Shown here: positions 17,220-26,274 of the stretch, piece after piece
Layout of the letters: every line of letters starts with the position of its first letter
Position numbering within the stretch: the stretch's first letter is position 1
NCBI GenBank assembly: GCA_028282785.1
Contig: JANQHE010000067.1
Location: 57,322 to 121,321, forward strand
Length of the DNA stretch: 64,000 bases
Direction of reading: 5' to 3'
Source of the DNA: Bacteroidales bacterium
Lineage (GTDB): Bacteria; Bacteroidota; Bacteroidia; Bacteroidales; UBA12077
The notes under the pieces: generated by a model
The model's input: only the letters and a program-made list of their open reading frames with translations
The model's database searches: none
What the model was told of the DNA's origin: nothing
Position numbers and translations under genes: made by a program

Positions 17220-20200
17220 TTAGAATTTAATGGTTATTCCGGCAGAATATATTTTAGCAGAAGGATATGTGAAAAATTCTACCCCTGATCTTATTACATC
17301 TGCACCTGCATAATTTACTTCAGGATCTAAGCCGCTATAATTTGTAATTGTAAACAAATTTTGAGCTAGTATAAACGCACTAATCGCATTGATATTTAAT
17401 TTACCGCTGAAGTTTTCATCAAAATTATAAGTAAACCTTAATGTTTTGAACTTAATAAAAGATCCGTCCTCGACATACCTTGATGAAACTCTGTTATTCT
17501 CATTTGGATCCGAATTAGTGGCTCTTGGAATAGCAGTAATGTCTCCAGGTTCCTGCCAACGATCCAAAACAGCAGTAGTTTGGTTGTTCGCATCTTTCAT
17601 GGATTCTATATAACGTTGTGTACCATTGAAAACATCGTTCCCATATGAGAACTGTAAAAACAGGTTTAATTCGAAGTTTTTGTAGGTCCAAATGTTTGAA
17701 AAACCACCCAGTAATTTTGCATGTGGGCTGCCAATTTTTGTTTTGTCATTTATATCAATTAAACCATCCTGATTAACATCTTCAAAAACCAAATCGCCGG
17801 TAGAAGGATCAACTCCCAATGAATTATATCCATAAAAAACTCCTATAGGTTCACCAACTTTGATTCTTTGATAACCTCTGCCAATATTATCAATAGGTTG
17901 ATTATTGTATAGTTTTGTAACTTTATTTCGGTTAAATGAAATATTTAGCTCGCTTTCCCAACGAAAGCTACGGTCAGTATTTAGAGATTTTAGGCTTAAT
18001 TCCAAACCTTTATTTTCGAGTTTTCCGGTATTGATTATTATTACTTCATACCCGGATGATGGTGGAATAGGATTTTCCAATAATAAATCTTCCGTTTTTT
18101 TGTGATAATAATCTGCAGTTAATGCTATTCGGTCTTTAAGAATTGATAGATCAATACCAATATTGAATTGTTTTGTAGTTTCCCATTTTAATGAAGGATT
18201 GGATATATTAAGCGGATAAATAGTAGGAGATTCAGCATATTCCGATGCACCAAATTGTGAAATGTACAGAAATTCAGGGATTTTGTCATTCCCAGTAACT
18301 CCATAACTCGATCTTATCTTTAAATCATTTATGAAATTAGTATTAAAGAAATTTTCTTTTGATATTTTCCATGCAATATCACCGGAAGGGAAAAAACCAT
18401 AACGATTTTGTTTACTGAATCGTGATGAACCATCGTAACGCGCATTAAATGTAACGATGTATTTATTGTCGTGTTTGTACTTGATTCTACCCAAAAATGA
18501 ATTGATAATAGATTTTTCGAAATAAGCTTCGGCAGATACCTTTTCTACTGCGTTAGCTAAATATTCCAATTTTTCACTTGCAAAGGTTTCACCGCGCATA
18601 AATGTAGAGCTAACCTGTTTATTATCTGTTTCATAACCGGCAATAATATCAATGCTGTGCTTTTCATTAATAATAGCTGAGTAATTTATGATATTACTAA
18701 AAAGTGTTTTAAGTGCTTCGGAAGTTGATTCAATTCCCAGGCCTTGGTATTTGGCACCTTGTCTTGTGGTTACGGGATCGTAAGTATGTTCCCTGAAGTT
18801 AACATAATCTATTCCAAATTTCATTTTATATAGCAAGTTCCTGAATAACTTAAAATTCAGGAAAGTATTTCCGTAAGTATGCCATGAATAGGCTATGTTT
18901 ATATGCTGTTTTGCAATGGATATTGGATTCGCAAGTGGCCCGTCTTCGTTAAAACTCCCATCATTATTATAAACAGGATAAATAGGAGGTAATGAAATAG
19001 CATTTGGAACCGGTCCGTTCAGGGATTGATCACCTTCTTTTCTGTTATTTATAGCCCGGTTAATGGAAATACTTGCACCCAGGTTAATACGTTTTGAGAA
19101 TTGATGATCAAGGTTAATTCTGCTGCTTATTCGTTTATAATCGGTACCTTCAACAATTCCTTCCTGATTAAAATAACTACCAGTCAGATAATACCTGGTG
19201 GTTTTGGTACCTCCGGAAAAAGCCAGATCGTACGATTCCATAGGAGCAATACTATAAAGTTCGGCTTGCCAGTCGGTATCATATTTATTGTTTAGAATAT
19301 CTTCCTCGGAATATACGGCAATACCTCCACTATTTACAGCTGCATCATTCTTATAACGCATAAACTCTTCAGCATTAAGCATGTCATAGGTTTTTGCTAC
19401 CTGCTGCAAACCATATTTCACATTAAATCTTACAAAAGAATCATCTCCATTACCTCGTTTGGTAGTAATTAAAACAACTCCGTTTGATCCTCTTGCACCA
19501 AATATTGCCGTAGCAGATGCATCTTTAAGTATTGAAATAGATTCAATATCAGGTAGGTTTAAATTGGAAATAGTATTTACTCCTTGTCCGTTAAAATAAA
19601 TTTGGCTTAGATCCATTGCAATTACCGGAACTCCATCAATAATATAAAGTGGATCTGCGCCTGCAGTAATAGAGCTTATTCCGCGAATTCTTAGTGTAGT
19701 TGCAGCACCTGGTGTTCCTGAGTTCTGATTAACAAGAATTCCTGTTGATTTTCCATTGATCGATTCGGATAAATTTGCGGTAAAAATCTCACTGATTTTT
19801 TCAGTCCTTATATCGCTTACCGAACTGGATAGATTATTCTTGCTCTCTTTTCCATATCCCACAACAATAACTTCATCAATTCGTTGCAGGTCTTCTTCAA
19901 GTGAGATATTAAAATCATTTTGATTAAGCGTATTTAATTCAAAAGTTTTGAAACCTAAAAAAGAAAATACAAGGATATTGCTATCGCCCGGAACTTTTAA
20001 ACTAAAATATCCGTTAATATCCGTACTGGTACCTATGGTTGTGTTCTTAATAATTACATTAACACCGGGAAGAGGAAGATCATCGGATTTATTTCGTACT
20101 GTTCCTGTTATTGTTTTAGGCTTTTTAGGAATTGCTTCGGGAATCTTTTTTGTTAATATAATTTGCTTTCCGATTAGTTGAAAATCAATATCTTTTTTTG

Positions 20201-20450
20201 TGAAAATTTCATGAAGTAATTCGGTTAACTCAATATCCTTTTTTCTATGGGTAATTCTTTGGGATACATCAATATCATCATTACTGTAAACAAAAGTATA
20301 CTCCGTTTGATTTTCAATGGAAGTAAACAACTCCTTCAAGGAGCTATTTTTAAGTTTTATCGATACATTTTCCTGGGCCCCGGATTGGAAAAATAGAATA
20401 CTGAACATCAAAATAATCGGGAAAAACTTAAATTGATTATTTAGGTTCAT
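17220..20450 (-). CDS. STN-domain SusC/RagA TonB-dependent transporter
   Basis: A 1076-residue outer-membrane transporter. After the signal peptide (ending SGA) comes a secretin/TonB short N-terminal (STN) domain at about 27-100 (LKELFTSIENQTEYTFVYS). The carboxypeptidase-regulatory-like domain follows (ITGTVRNKSDDLPLPGVN), then RIDEVIVVGYG, the plug (IDGVPV, ILKDASATAIFGARG) and the barrel. STN domains transmit ligand occupancy to a FecR anti-sigma factor, and exactly such a gene lies 37 bp upstream. The receptor is therefore expected to sense as well as import its substrate. It shares architecture but no near-identity with the other SusC at 10192. Confidence 0.95.
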   Translation of the reverse strand: MNLNNQFKFFPIILMFSILFFQSGAQENVSIKLKNSSLKELFTSIENQTEYTFVYSNDDIDVSQRITHRKKDIELTELLHEIFTKKDIDFQLIGKQIILTKKIPEAIPKKPKTITGTVRNKSDDLPLPGVNVIIKNTTIGTSTDINGYFSLKVPGDSNILVFSFLGFKTFELNTLNQNDFNISLEEDLQRIDEVIVVGYGKESKNNLSSSVSDIRTEKISEIFTANLSESINGKSTGILVNQNSGTPGAATTLRIRGISSITAGADPLYIIDGVPVIAMDLSQIYFNGQGVNTISNLNLPDIESISILKDASATAIFGARGSNGVVLITTKRGNGDDSFVRFNVKYGLQQVAKTYDMLNAEEFMRYKNDAAVNSGGIAVYSEEDILNNKYDTDWQAELYSIAPMESYDLAFSGGTKTTRYYLTGSYFNQEGIVEGTDYKRISSRINLDHQFSKRINLGASISINRAINNRKEGDQSLNGPVPNAISLPPIYPVYNNDGSFNEDGPLANPISIAKQHINIAYSWHTYGNTFLNFKLFRNLLYKMKFGIDYVNFREHTYDPVTTRQGAKYQGLGIESTSEALKTLFSNIINYSAIINEKHSIDIIAGYETDNKQVSSTFMRGETFASEKLEYLANAVEKVSAEAYFEKSIINSFLGRIKYKHDNKYIVTFNARYDGSSRFSKQNRYGFFPSGDIAWKISKENFFNTNFINDLKIRSSYGVTGNDKIPEFLYISQFGASEYAESPTIYPLNISNPSLKWETTKQFNIGIDLSILKDRIALTADYYHKKTEDLLLENPIPPSSGYEVIIINTGKLENKGLELSLKSLNTDRSFRWESELNISFNRNKVTKLYNNQPIDNIGRGYQRIKVGEPIGVFYGYNSLGVDPSTGDLVFEDVNQDGLIDINDKTKIGSPHAKLLGGFSNIWTYKNFELNLFLQFSYGNDVFNGTQRYIESMKDANNQTTAVLDRWQEPGDITAIPRATNSDPNENNRVSSRYVEDGSFIKFKTLRFTYNFDENFSGKLNINAISAFILAQNLFTITNYSGLDPEVNYAGADVIRSGVEFFTYPSAKIYSAGITIKF

Positions 20451-20487
20451 TATCTCGAAATTAATAAAACTTAAGGAGCTATATCGC

Positions 20488-21417
20488 TCAAGAAATAGTA
20501 CTTACAACTATTTTATCCTGCTTTTTGTGAAATTCAAAAGGTACAATTATTTTAAGAATTTCCAAAATCTCATCTATTGACTCCTCTCTTATTGTAAGTG
20601 TTATTTTAGTATCTAATTCAAGTTCAGGATTTATCTCCATATCGATATCGTACCAATCGGAAATTTCAGTTAATACATCCATAAACCTGCAATTTTCAAA
20701 TACAATGCTTCCGTCATCCCAGTGAAATTTATTATTCAGTAAATTCTTGGATTCTTTAATATCTTTTAAAGATTTGGAATAGATCAAAACATTATTTGGT
20801 GATAAAATTCTTTCGATCCTTGATGTACTGATTTTGACTTTCCCCGAAATCAAACCGGTTTCAATTAAATCATTATTCTGATTTGCCTTGATATAAAATT
20901 GAGTACCTAAAACAGTTACGTCCATATTACCAACATTAATAATAAAAGGCACTTCCGGATTTTCTTGGATATCGAAATATCCTTGCCCGGAGAACTCAAC
21001 TTCTCTTAAACCTTTTTTGAACTCTTTTGGGTATTTTATTTTACTGTTTGGTTGTAACCAAATGGTTGATCCATCTGGTAATTCTATCTTTGATCGTTCT
21101 TCTACAGGAGATTCGTAGCTTACATAATTTAAGCTGTTGTTTATTTTTATTACAGAAAAATATACTCCACTACCAATAATTAGAATTGGTAGCAAAATAG
21201 CTGCAGCATAGCGAAAAAAGGAGTTGCGGAAAAAACCAATTCTTCTCTTTTTCCATCCGGTTTCTTCGGTAGTTTTATCCCATACGGAATCTAAATCGGG
21301 TTTCGGAAAATCATCTTTAAATTCATTATAATTTTCCCATGTTTCAAGCATTTCTTTCTCACTTGGCATTCTATTTTTCTCAGAATGCTTACCTGTATGT
21401 TTATTCGTTATCTTCAT
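20488..21417 (-). CDS. FecR-family anti-sigma factor
   Basis: A 309-residue inner-membrane regulator. A charged cytoplasmic N-terminal part (1-85) contains WDKTTEETGWKKRRIGFF, one membrane helix follows (about 88-110), then the FecR core (LPDGSTIWLQPNSKIKYPKEF, VEFSGQGYFDIQ). The C-terminal DUF4974-type domain (WDDGSIVFENCRFMDVLTEISDWY) contacts the receptor STN domain. The sigma gene is immediately upstream and the STN-SusC gene immediately downstream, so all three parts of the trans-envelope signalling chain are present. Confidence 0.95.
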   Translation of the reverse strand: MKITNKHTGKHSEKNRMPSEKEMLETWENYNEFKDDFPKPDLDSVWDKTTEETGWKKRRIGFFRNSFFRYAAAILLPILIIGSGVYFSVIKINNSLNYVSYESPVEERSKIELPDGSTIWLQPNSKIKYPKEFKKGLREVEFSGQGYFDIQENPEVPFIINVGNMDVTVLGTQFYIKANQNNDLIETGLISGKVKISTSRIERILSPNNVLIYSKSLKDIKESKNLLNNKFHWDDGSIVFENCRFMDVLTEISDWYDIDMEINPELELDTKITLTIREESIDEILEILKIIVPFEFHKKQDKIVVSTIS

Positions 21418-21493
21418 TTATTCCTAAAACTTCCCCTTTTCAATCAATATTACGGCTAAAGTTAATGTTTACCCTTAAATTAAATTAAAATTT

Positions 21494-22078
21494 TCACCAA
21501 AAAAATGGCAGGAAAAAAATTCCTGTTAAAATAAGTTCATATGAGCTTCCGATAGTTTTCCTTAATTGTTGTAAAGCCAGGCGCATATGCGACTCAACTG
21601 TTTTGATAGATATATTAAGCTTTTCAGCAATTTCTTTATAGGTTAATCCTTCATCGCGGCTAAGTAAAAAGATTTGCCTTCTTTTTTCCGGTAATTGCAA
21701 TATGGAATTTTTTACAATCTCATTTAATTCTTTATACTCAACTGAATTATTCGATTTCTCTGCAATAGAATTTACATCAGGTGTAATCTCTTCTTTTAAA
21801 GTAGATTCTTTTTGTCTTTTTCTTAGTAGATCAATCACGGCATTTTTAGCTATCATAAAAAGGTAGCTACTAAATGAAAGTTCGGTTTTTAAATCGAACC
21901 TTCTGTTCCAAAGCCTTACAAATACCTCTTGTGTGATTTCTTCAGCTTCTTCTTTATTCTTAATGTATCGAATGGTAAAATAATATATTCGTTCTGAGTA
22001 AAGTTTAAATAACTCTTCAAAAGCTGCACGGTCGTCATTCTTTAATCTTTCGACTAATATTTTATCGTCCTTACTCAA
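21494..22078 (-). CDS. ECF RNA polymerase sigma factor
   Basis: A 194-residue sigma-70 family protein with region 2 (AFEELFKLYSERIYYFTIRY, then EEITQEVFVRLW) and region 4 (LPEKRRQIFLLSRDEGLTYK, then EKLNISIKTVESHMRLALQQLRK). The only sensible start is TTG at 22078; no ATG precedes region 2 in frame. It heads the operon FecR-SusC-SusD-propeller and is divergent from the dipeptidase gene. The 167-bp gap between them therefore contains promoters for both directions. Its regulon probably includes its own operon; whether it also covers the plus-strand genes is unknown. Confidence 0.95.
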   Translation of the reverse strand: MSKDDKILVERLKNDDRAAFEELFKLYSERIYYFTIRYIKNKEEAEEITQEVFVRLWNRRFDLKTELSFSSYLFMIAKNAVIDLLRKRQKESTLKEEITPDVNSIAEKSNNSVEYKELNEIVKNSILQLPEKRRQIFLLSRDEGLTYKEIAEKLNISIKTVESHMRLALQQLRKTIGSSYELILTGIFFLPFFW

Positions 22079-22245
22079 GTGTCGGAAATTTGTTTGGCGA
22101 AAATTAAAAATTTATTATTTAAATCAAAAAAAACTGTTAAATCAATTGACGAAAAGAACATTTTATAGTTTAAACAGAGATGATCTAAAGGGTAATTACA
22201 TTAAAATTCGTATTATTATATAGTTAACAAAATTAATGAGTTGAT

Positions 22246-23412
22246 ATGTATTTAATAAAAAAGATATCTGTTTATGGTCCCGAATTTTTGGGAGAAAAAG
22301 ATATATTCATAGCAGGTGAAAAAATTACTGCAATTAAGAATAACATTGAAATATCCGGTTTAAAGAATCTGGATGTTGAAATAATTGATGGTAAAGGAAA
22401 AAAGATAATTCCTGGTTTAATTGATGCGCATGTGCATATTGCAGGTGCAGGTGGAGAAGGAGGACCTGCAACCCGGACACCTGAAATTCAATTATCGCAA
22501 ATGCTTGCCGGAGGAATAACAACGGTTATAGGTTGCCTGGGAACCGATGGTATGACACGATCGTTAAGCAGTGTTTTAATGAAGGTTAAATCGTTACGTG
22601 AACAAGGAGTTTCTGCATGGATGTACACGGGGTCTTATCAGGTACCAACACCAACAATTTTGGGAGATGTAGGAAAAGATATTGCAATGATTGACGAGAT
22701 AATCGGTATTGGAGAAATTGCTCTTTCGGACCATCGAAGTTCGTGCCCGACAACAAATGAATTGATCAGGCTGGTAGAGCATGCAAGAGTAGGAGGAATG
22801 TTGGGAGGTAAAGCCGGTATAGCTAATATTCATATGGGTGATGCCAAAAATCCCTTCAAACCTATTTACGATGCGGTTGATAAGAGTGAATTAAAGCTTA
22901 CTCAATTTCTTCCGACACATTGTAATCGAAACAATTATATCTTCGAGGATGCAAAGAAATATGGAAAGGAAGGGTATATTGATATTACTGCAAGTTCTTA
23001 TCCGTATTATCCCGAATACGAAATAAAACCTTCCAAAGCAATAGCTGAATTTCTAAAAGCAGGCGTTCCATTGGAACATATTACGATGACATCAGACGGA
23101 AACGGGTCGCTTCCTGATTTTGATGAAAATGGAAATTTAGTTCGTTTGGAAATGGGACAACCAAAGTCGATATTCGATGAGCTTATAGATACAGTGAAGA
23201 ATGAAAATATTCCATTGGAAGATGTTATAAAAGTTGTTACCTCAAATGTTGCTGATATTTTAAAATTAAAAAATAAGGGAAGAATAGCTGAAAATCTTGA
23301 TGCCGACCTGGTAATCCTGGATGACAATTATCAAATATCAGAAGTAATCGCAAGGGGACAGTTAATGGTATCAAAGTATAAATTGTTAAGAAAAGGAACA
23401 TATGAAAATTAA
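22246..23412 (+). CDS. iadA: Beta-aspartyl (isoaspartyl) dipeptidase, amidohydrolase family
   Basis: A 388-residue cytosolic metallo-hydrolase without a signal peptide. Metal ligands visible are H62 and H64 in DAHVHIAG, H196 in IANIHMGD, H225 in FLPTHCNRN and D284 in TSDGNGS. The substrate-binding IALSDHRSS segment is conserved. The residue expected to be the carboxylated bridging lysine of E. coli IadA (context KCAISDHRS) is Glu157 here (IGEIALSDHRS), a substitution known in other amidohydrolase subtypes. The enzyme would split beta-Asp-Arg, the product of cyanophycinase, into aspartate and arginine. A cyanophycinase follows 80 bp later, which supports that role. Confidence 0.9.
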   Translation: MYLIKKISVYGPEFLGEKDIFIAGEKITAIKNNIEISGLKNLDVEIIDGKGKKIIPGLIDAHVHIAGAGGEGGPATRTPEIQLSQMLAGGITTVIGCLGTDGMTRSLSSVLMKVKSLREQGVSAWMYTGSYQVPTPTILGDVGKDIAMIDEIIGIGEIALSDHRSSCPTTNELIRLVEHARVGGMLGGKAGIANIHMGDAKNPFKPIYDAVDKSELKLTQFLPTHCNRNNYIFEDAKKYGKEGYIDITASSYPYYPEYEIKPSKAIAEFLKAGVPLEHITMTSDGNGSLPDFDENGNLVRLEMGQPKSIFDELIDTVKNENIPLEDVIKVVTSNVADILKLKNKGRIAENLDADLVILDDNYQISEVIARGQLMVSKYKLLRKGTYEN

Positions 23413-23492
23413 CATAAGATTAAAAATTCAGAGTTAAATTAAGGGAAGCCAAATGAATAAGTGTATTAAATAGTATACTAAAAGAAATTGTT

Positions 23493-24365
23493 ATGAAAAA
23501 ACTTAAACCAAATGTAATGGTTGCTATAATACTTTCGGTTATCGTTGTATCTTGCACAAATACAGTACAGAACGATGCGAATGAAGCAGTAACCAAAGGA
23601 AAATTATTCATCATTGGAGGAGGTAAGCGCCCGGCTGCGATGATCCGGGATATGATCCATATTTCAAAAGTTGATAGTTCCGGTTACATCGTTGTCCTGC
23701 CCATGTCCAGCGAATTTCCTGACACAGCAGCATATTATGGAATAAAGCAATTTAAGGATCAGGGAATTGAAAATACCTTTTCTTTTAATATGCAAACTAT
23801 CGAGGATATGACCGGTTCAAAGATTGATTCCCTTAAGAATGCATCTTTGATTTATATTTCGGGCGGTGACCAAAACAGATTCATGGAAATAGTAAGCAAT
23901 ACTGCCGTTTATAGTGCAATTCACGAGGCCTATCTTAATGGCTCTGTAATAGCCGGAACAAGTGCAGGTGCTGCTGTAATGAGCAAAAAAATGATTACCG
24001 GAAATGAACATAAATATCCTGAATATACTGGTTACTTCAGGACCCTGGAAGCAAATAATATTGAAATTAAAGAAGGTTTGGGACTGCTTCAAAATGGAAT
24101 CATCGACCAGCATTTTGTATGGCGAATGCGCATGAACAGGCTGATTTCTGTAGTTCTGGAGAACCCCGAAGAAACAGGTATAGGCATAGATGAATCAACA
24201 GCCATATTGGTTGAAGGAAATACTGCAACGGTATATGGTAATTACCAGGTAATCGTAATTCGACATAAATCGGTAGAAACAAAAATTGTTAATGGATTAT
24301 TAGGAGCAGAGAATATGGAACTAAACGTCTTTTTGCCCGGCAGTCAATTCAAAATAACTGAATAA
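23493..24365 (+). CDS. Lipoprotein cyanophycinase (peptidase S51)
   Basis: A 290-residue protein with a lipobox (IVVSC, Cys21), so it is membrane-anchored. It has the full S51 signature: GKLFIIGGG after the linker, GGDQ at 124-127, GTSAGAA with nucleophile Ser157, and IDQHFVWRMRMNRL with His207. This single-domain length is usual for cyanophycinase. The lipid anchor suggests either the periplasm-facing or the surface leaflet of the outer membrane. It complements the T9SS-exported paralogue at 3677-5671. The two share catalytic motifs but diverge elsewhere. It is probably co-transcribed with the dipeptidase and ends at a strong terminator. Confidence 0.9.
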   Translation: MKKLKPNVMVAIILSVIVVSCTNTVQNDANEAVTKGKLFIIGGGKRPAAMIRDMIHISKVDSSGYIVVLPMSSEFPDTAAYYGIKQFKDQGIENTFSFNMQTIEDMTGSKIDSLKNASLIYISGGDQNRFMEIVSNTAVYSAIHEAYLNGSVIAGTSAGAAVMSKKMITGNEHKYPEYTGYFRTLEANNIEIKEGLGLLQNGIIDQHFVWRMRMNRLISVVLENPEETGIGIDESTAILVEGNTATVYGNYQVIVIRHKSVETKIVNGLLGAENMELNVFLPGSQFKITE

Positions 24366-24427
24366 GTATTTTCGTTATTCCCGTAGTTTTAGGTTTAATA
24401 TCGATCCCAAATGTAAACTATAGTTGA

Positions 24428-24456
24428 GCCTCCGTTTGATAAGAGCGGAGGTTTTT
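24428..24456 (+). terminator. Intrinsic terminator after the cyanophycinase
   Basis: The stem CCTCCG (24429-24434) pairs with CGGAGG (24446-24451) and is followed by TTTTT. It closes the dipeptidase/cyanophycinase transcript. The next 330 bp up to the promoter at 24788 hold no recognisable gene. Confidence 0.85.
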
Positions 24457-24787
24457 CATTTTCTTGAATTTGATTAATGATTTGTGTCAGCAATTTCGAT
24501 CTATGAATTATTTATGGGAAAGTATAATTCCTGTCATTATGATCTTACCAGAAGTATTTGGGAGAATTTACAGGAAAATAACCTAAAAATGCTGAATAGT
24601 AAATAAAACAAGAATTAAGGTTGACTAAAGAAACTAAAGCTATAAAAACTCAACGCGGGATCGTTACAAATAATGTTTTCCACGGCTCGTTCTTTACCAA
24701 CTTGACAAGCAGGAAATAACTCCTGTACAACTTCATGCACAAAGGTAAGCAATAATAATTTATTTCAGTAAGAATATAAAACATTGA

Positions 24788-24819
24788 TTTGTTTCATTTT
24801 AAATCATTTCGTATTTTTG
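24788..24819 (+). promoter_or_regulatory. Bacteroidota-type promoter of the Panacea TA pair
   Basis: TTTG at 24788-24791 and TATTTTTG at 24812-24819 are separated by 20 bp, a full match to the Bacteroidota housekeeping consensus (TTTG, about 20 bp, TAnnTTTG). The antitoxin ATG is 20 bp downstream of the second box. Confidence 0.75.
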
Positions 24820-24838
24820 TATTGAAAAACCTAAGGCT

Positions 24839-25624
24839 ATGGAAAAGTTAACACAAAATGAAATAGGAAGAAGAATCTCTGAAATAAGGAAAAATAAAGG
24901 GTATTCTCAAAATGATTTAGCAAAAATGCTAAATATTAGTCGCCCGTCCCTAACTCAAATTGAGTTAGGAAAAAGAAATTTGACTGTTCTTGAATTGAAT
25001 GAAATTGCCAACATATTGTCCATTTCAATTGATAAATTATTGTCAAATAGCTTCAATATGGAAGAACAACTTATTGAACAAGAAGAAAAGGATGAAGCTC
25101 AAGAGTATCGTATTTCTTTACCTGAATTAAAGGTTAATAAGTTCAAAGATATCTTGTTATATATTCTTGAAAAGTGTGCCGGAAAACCTAATGTAGGAGA
25201 AACTCTTTTGTATAAGTTGCTATATTTTTCTGATTTTAATTATTACGAGTTGTATGAAGAACATTTAAGCGGAGCGGAATATAGAAAACTACCGTATGGA
25301 CCTGTTCCTCAAAAATTAGATACTATAATTACTCAAATGATAACTAAGAAGCAGTTAAAGAGATTAAAAGTAGACTACCATGGATACCCACAAACAAGAT
25401 ATATTCCTTTAGCTAAACCTAACTTGACAAGTTTAAGTGCCAGAGAAAAGGTTGTTATAGATAGAGTAATTGATCAATATTCTGATTGGTCTGCATCTGC
25501 TATAAGCGATTACTCTCATAAAGATATGCCTTGGTTAGCTTCAAAAGATGGAGAAGCTATTGATTATGAATTAGTTTTTTATAGAGAAGCTCCATATTCG
25601 GTTAGAAATTATGATGAAAATTAA
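24839..25624 (+). CDS. Panacea-type antitoxin: XRE HTH fused to DUF4065 (SocA-like)
   Basis: A 261-residue protein. Residues 1-72 form an XRE/Cro helix-turn-helix (GRRISEIRKNKGYSQNDLAK, SRPSLTQIELGKRNL). Residues about 110-250 form the Panacea (DUF4065/SocA-like) domain: ETLLYKLLYFSDFNYYELY, then YRKLPYGPVPQKLD and WSASAISDYSHKDMPW. Panacea proteins are hyperpromiscuous antitoxins that pair with unrelated toxins; the fused HTH would autoregulate the operon. The putative toxin follows after 8 bp. This is the first gene of the accessory island. Confidence 0.85.
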   Translation: MEKLTQNEIGRRISEIRKNKGYSQNDLAKMLNISRPSLTQIELGKRNLTVLELNEIANILSISIDKLLSNSFNMEEQLIEQEEKDEAQEYRISLPELKVNKFKDILLYILEKCAGKPNVGETLLYKLLYFSDFNYYELYEEHLSGAEYRKLPYGPVPQKLDTIITQMITKKQLKRLKVDYHGYPQTRYIPLAKPNLTSLSAREKVVIDRVIDQYSDWSASAISDYSHKDMPWLASKDGEAIDYELVFYREAPYSVRNYDEN

Positions 25625-25632
25625 AATGTTTT

Positions 25633-25977
25633 ATGAAATTTGAAGAACTTAAAGAATTTAAAAAAGACTTAAAAAAAATTTCAAAAAAACATAGATCAAT
25701 TTCTGAAGATATTGAAGTTGTTAAAAAGGTTTTAGAAGTTAGCCCATCTGAAAGACCTCCATTTAGTTACAGAATAGAAGGATTAGAAGTTGAATCTTGT
25801 ATTATTAAAATAAAAAAAATAGCATCAAAAAGTTTTAAAGGAAAAGGTGTTAATTCAGGTTTTAGAATTGTTTATGCACATTTTGAAAATGAAGACAAGA
25901 TTGTATTAATAGAAGTTTATCATAAATCAGATAAGGAAATTGAAGATAAGAAACGAATTCTCGATAATTTTAAATAG
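25633..25977 (+). CDS. RelE-fold-like toxin partner of the Panacea antitoxin
   Basis: A 114-residue basic protein. The fold pattern (N-terminal helix pair FKKDLKKISKKHRSISEDI, then beta strands with SGFRIVYAHFENEDKIVLIEVYHKSDK) resembles the RelE/HigB ribonuclease superfamily, with Arg, Tyr and His residues that could be catalytic. It directly follows the Panacea-domain antitoxin gene, so the pair looks like a complete PanAT-type TA module. The family assignment rests on pattern and context only. Confidence 0.7.
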   Translation: MKFEELKEFKKDLKKISKKHRSISEDIEVVKKVLEVSPSERPPFSYRIEGLEVESCIIKIKKIASKSFKGKGVNSGFRIVYAHFENEDKIVLIEVYHKSDKEIEDKKRILDNFK

Positions 25978-26028
25978 AAATAAGTTACAATTACTGATAC
26001 GTTGCTATGAAAGGCATAGTAATTTAAC

Positions 26029-26107
26029 TAGTTCAAATTTAGTTTGATTTCTTCATTTTTCAACGCTTGAATACTTCATTTAATGATAAAAGAAGGTTCA
26101 GTCATAG
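26029..26107. repeat. Dispersed repeat R2, first copy, with adjacent palindrome
   Basis: The stretch starting TAGTTCAAATTTAGTTTGAT, running through CTTCATTTTTCAACGCTTG and ending GGTTCAGTCATAG is closely matched at 43663-43738. A perfect 16-bp palindrome, GGCTTAGGCCTAAGCC, follows at 26115-26130. The block sits between the TA pair and the DUF2200 gene; nothing coding is apparent in 25978-26274. Confidence 0.6.
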
Positions 26108-26274
26108 CCCGCTTGGCTTAGGCCTAAGCCTAAATCATTCTATTTAGTTAAAATTTAAAATATTATTTTCTCAGTATTTTTATAACATTACATTGTTAAG
26201 ATTGTTAGATTTATAAAATATCTATTGTTAGAAATTCGGATTAGTATAATAGATTAATCATTAAAATAAATAGT

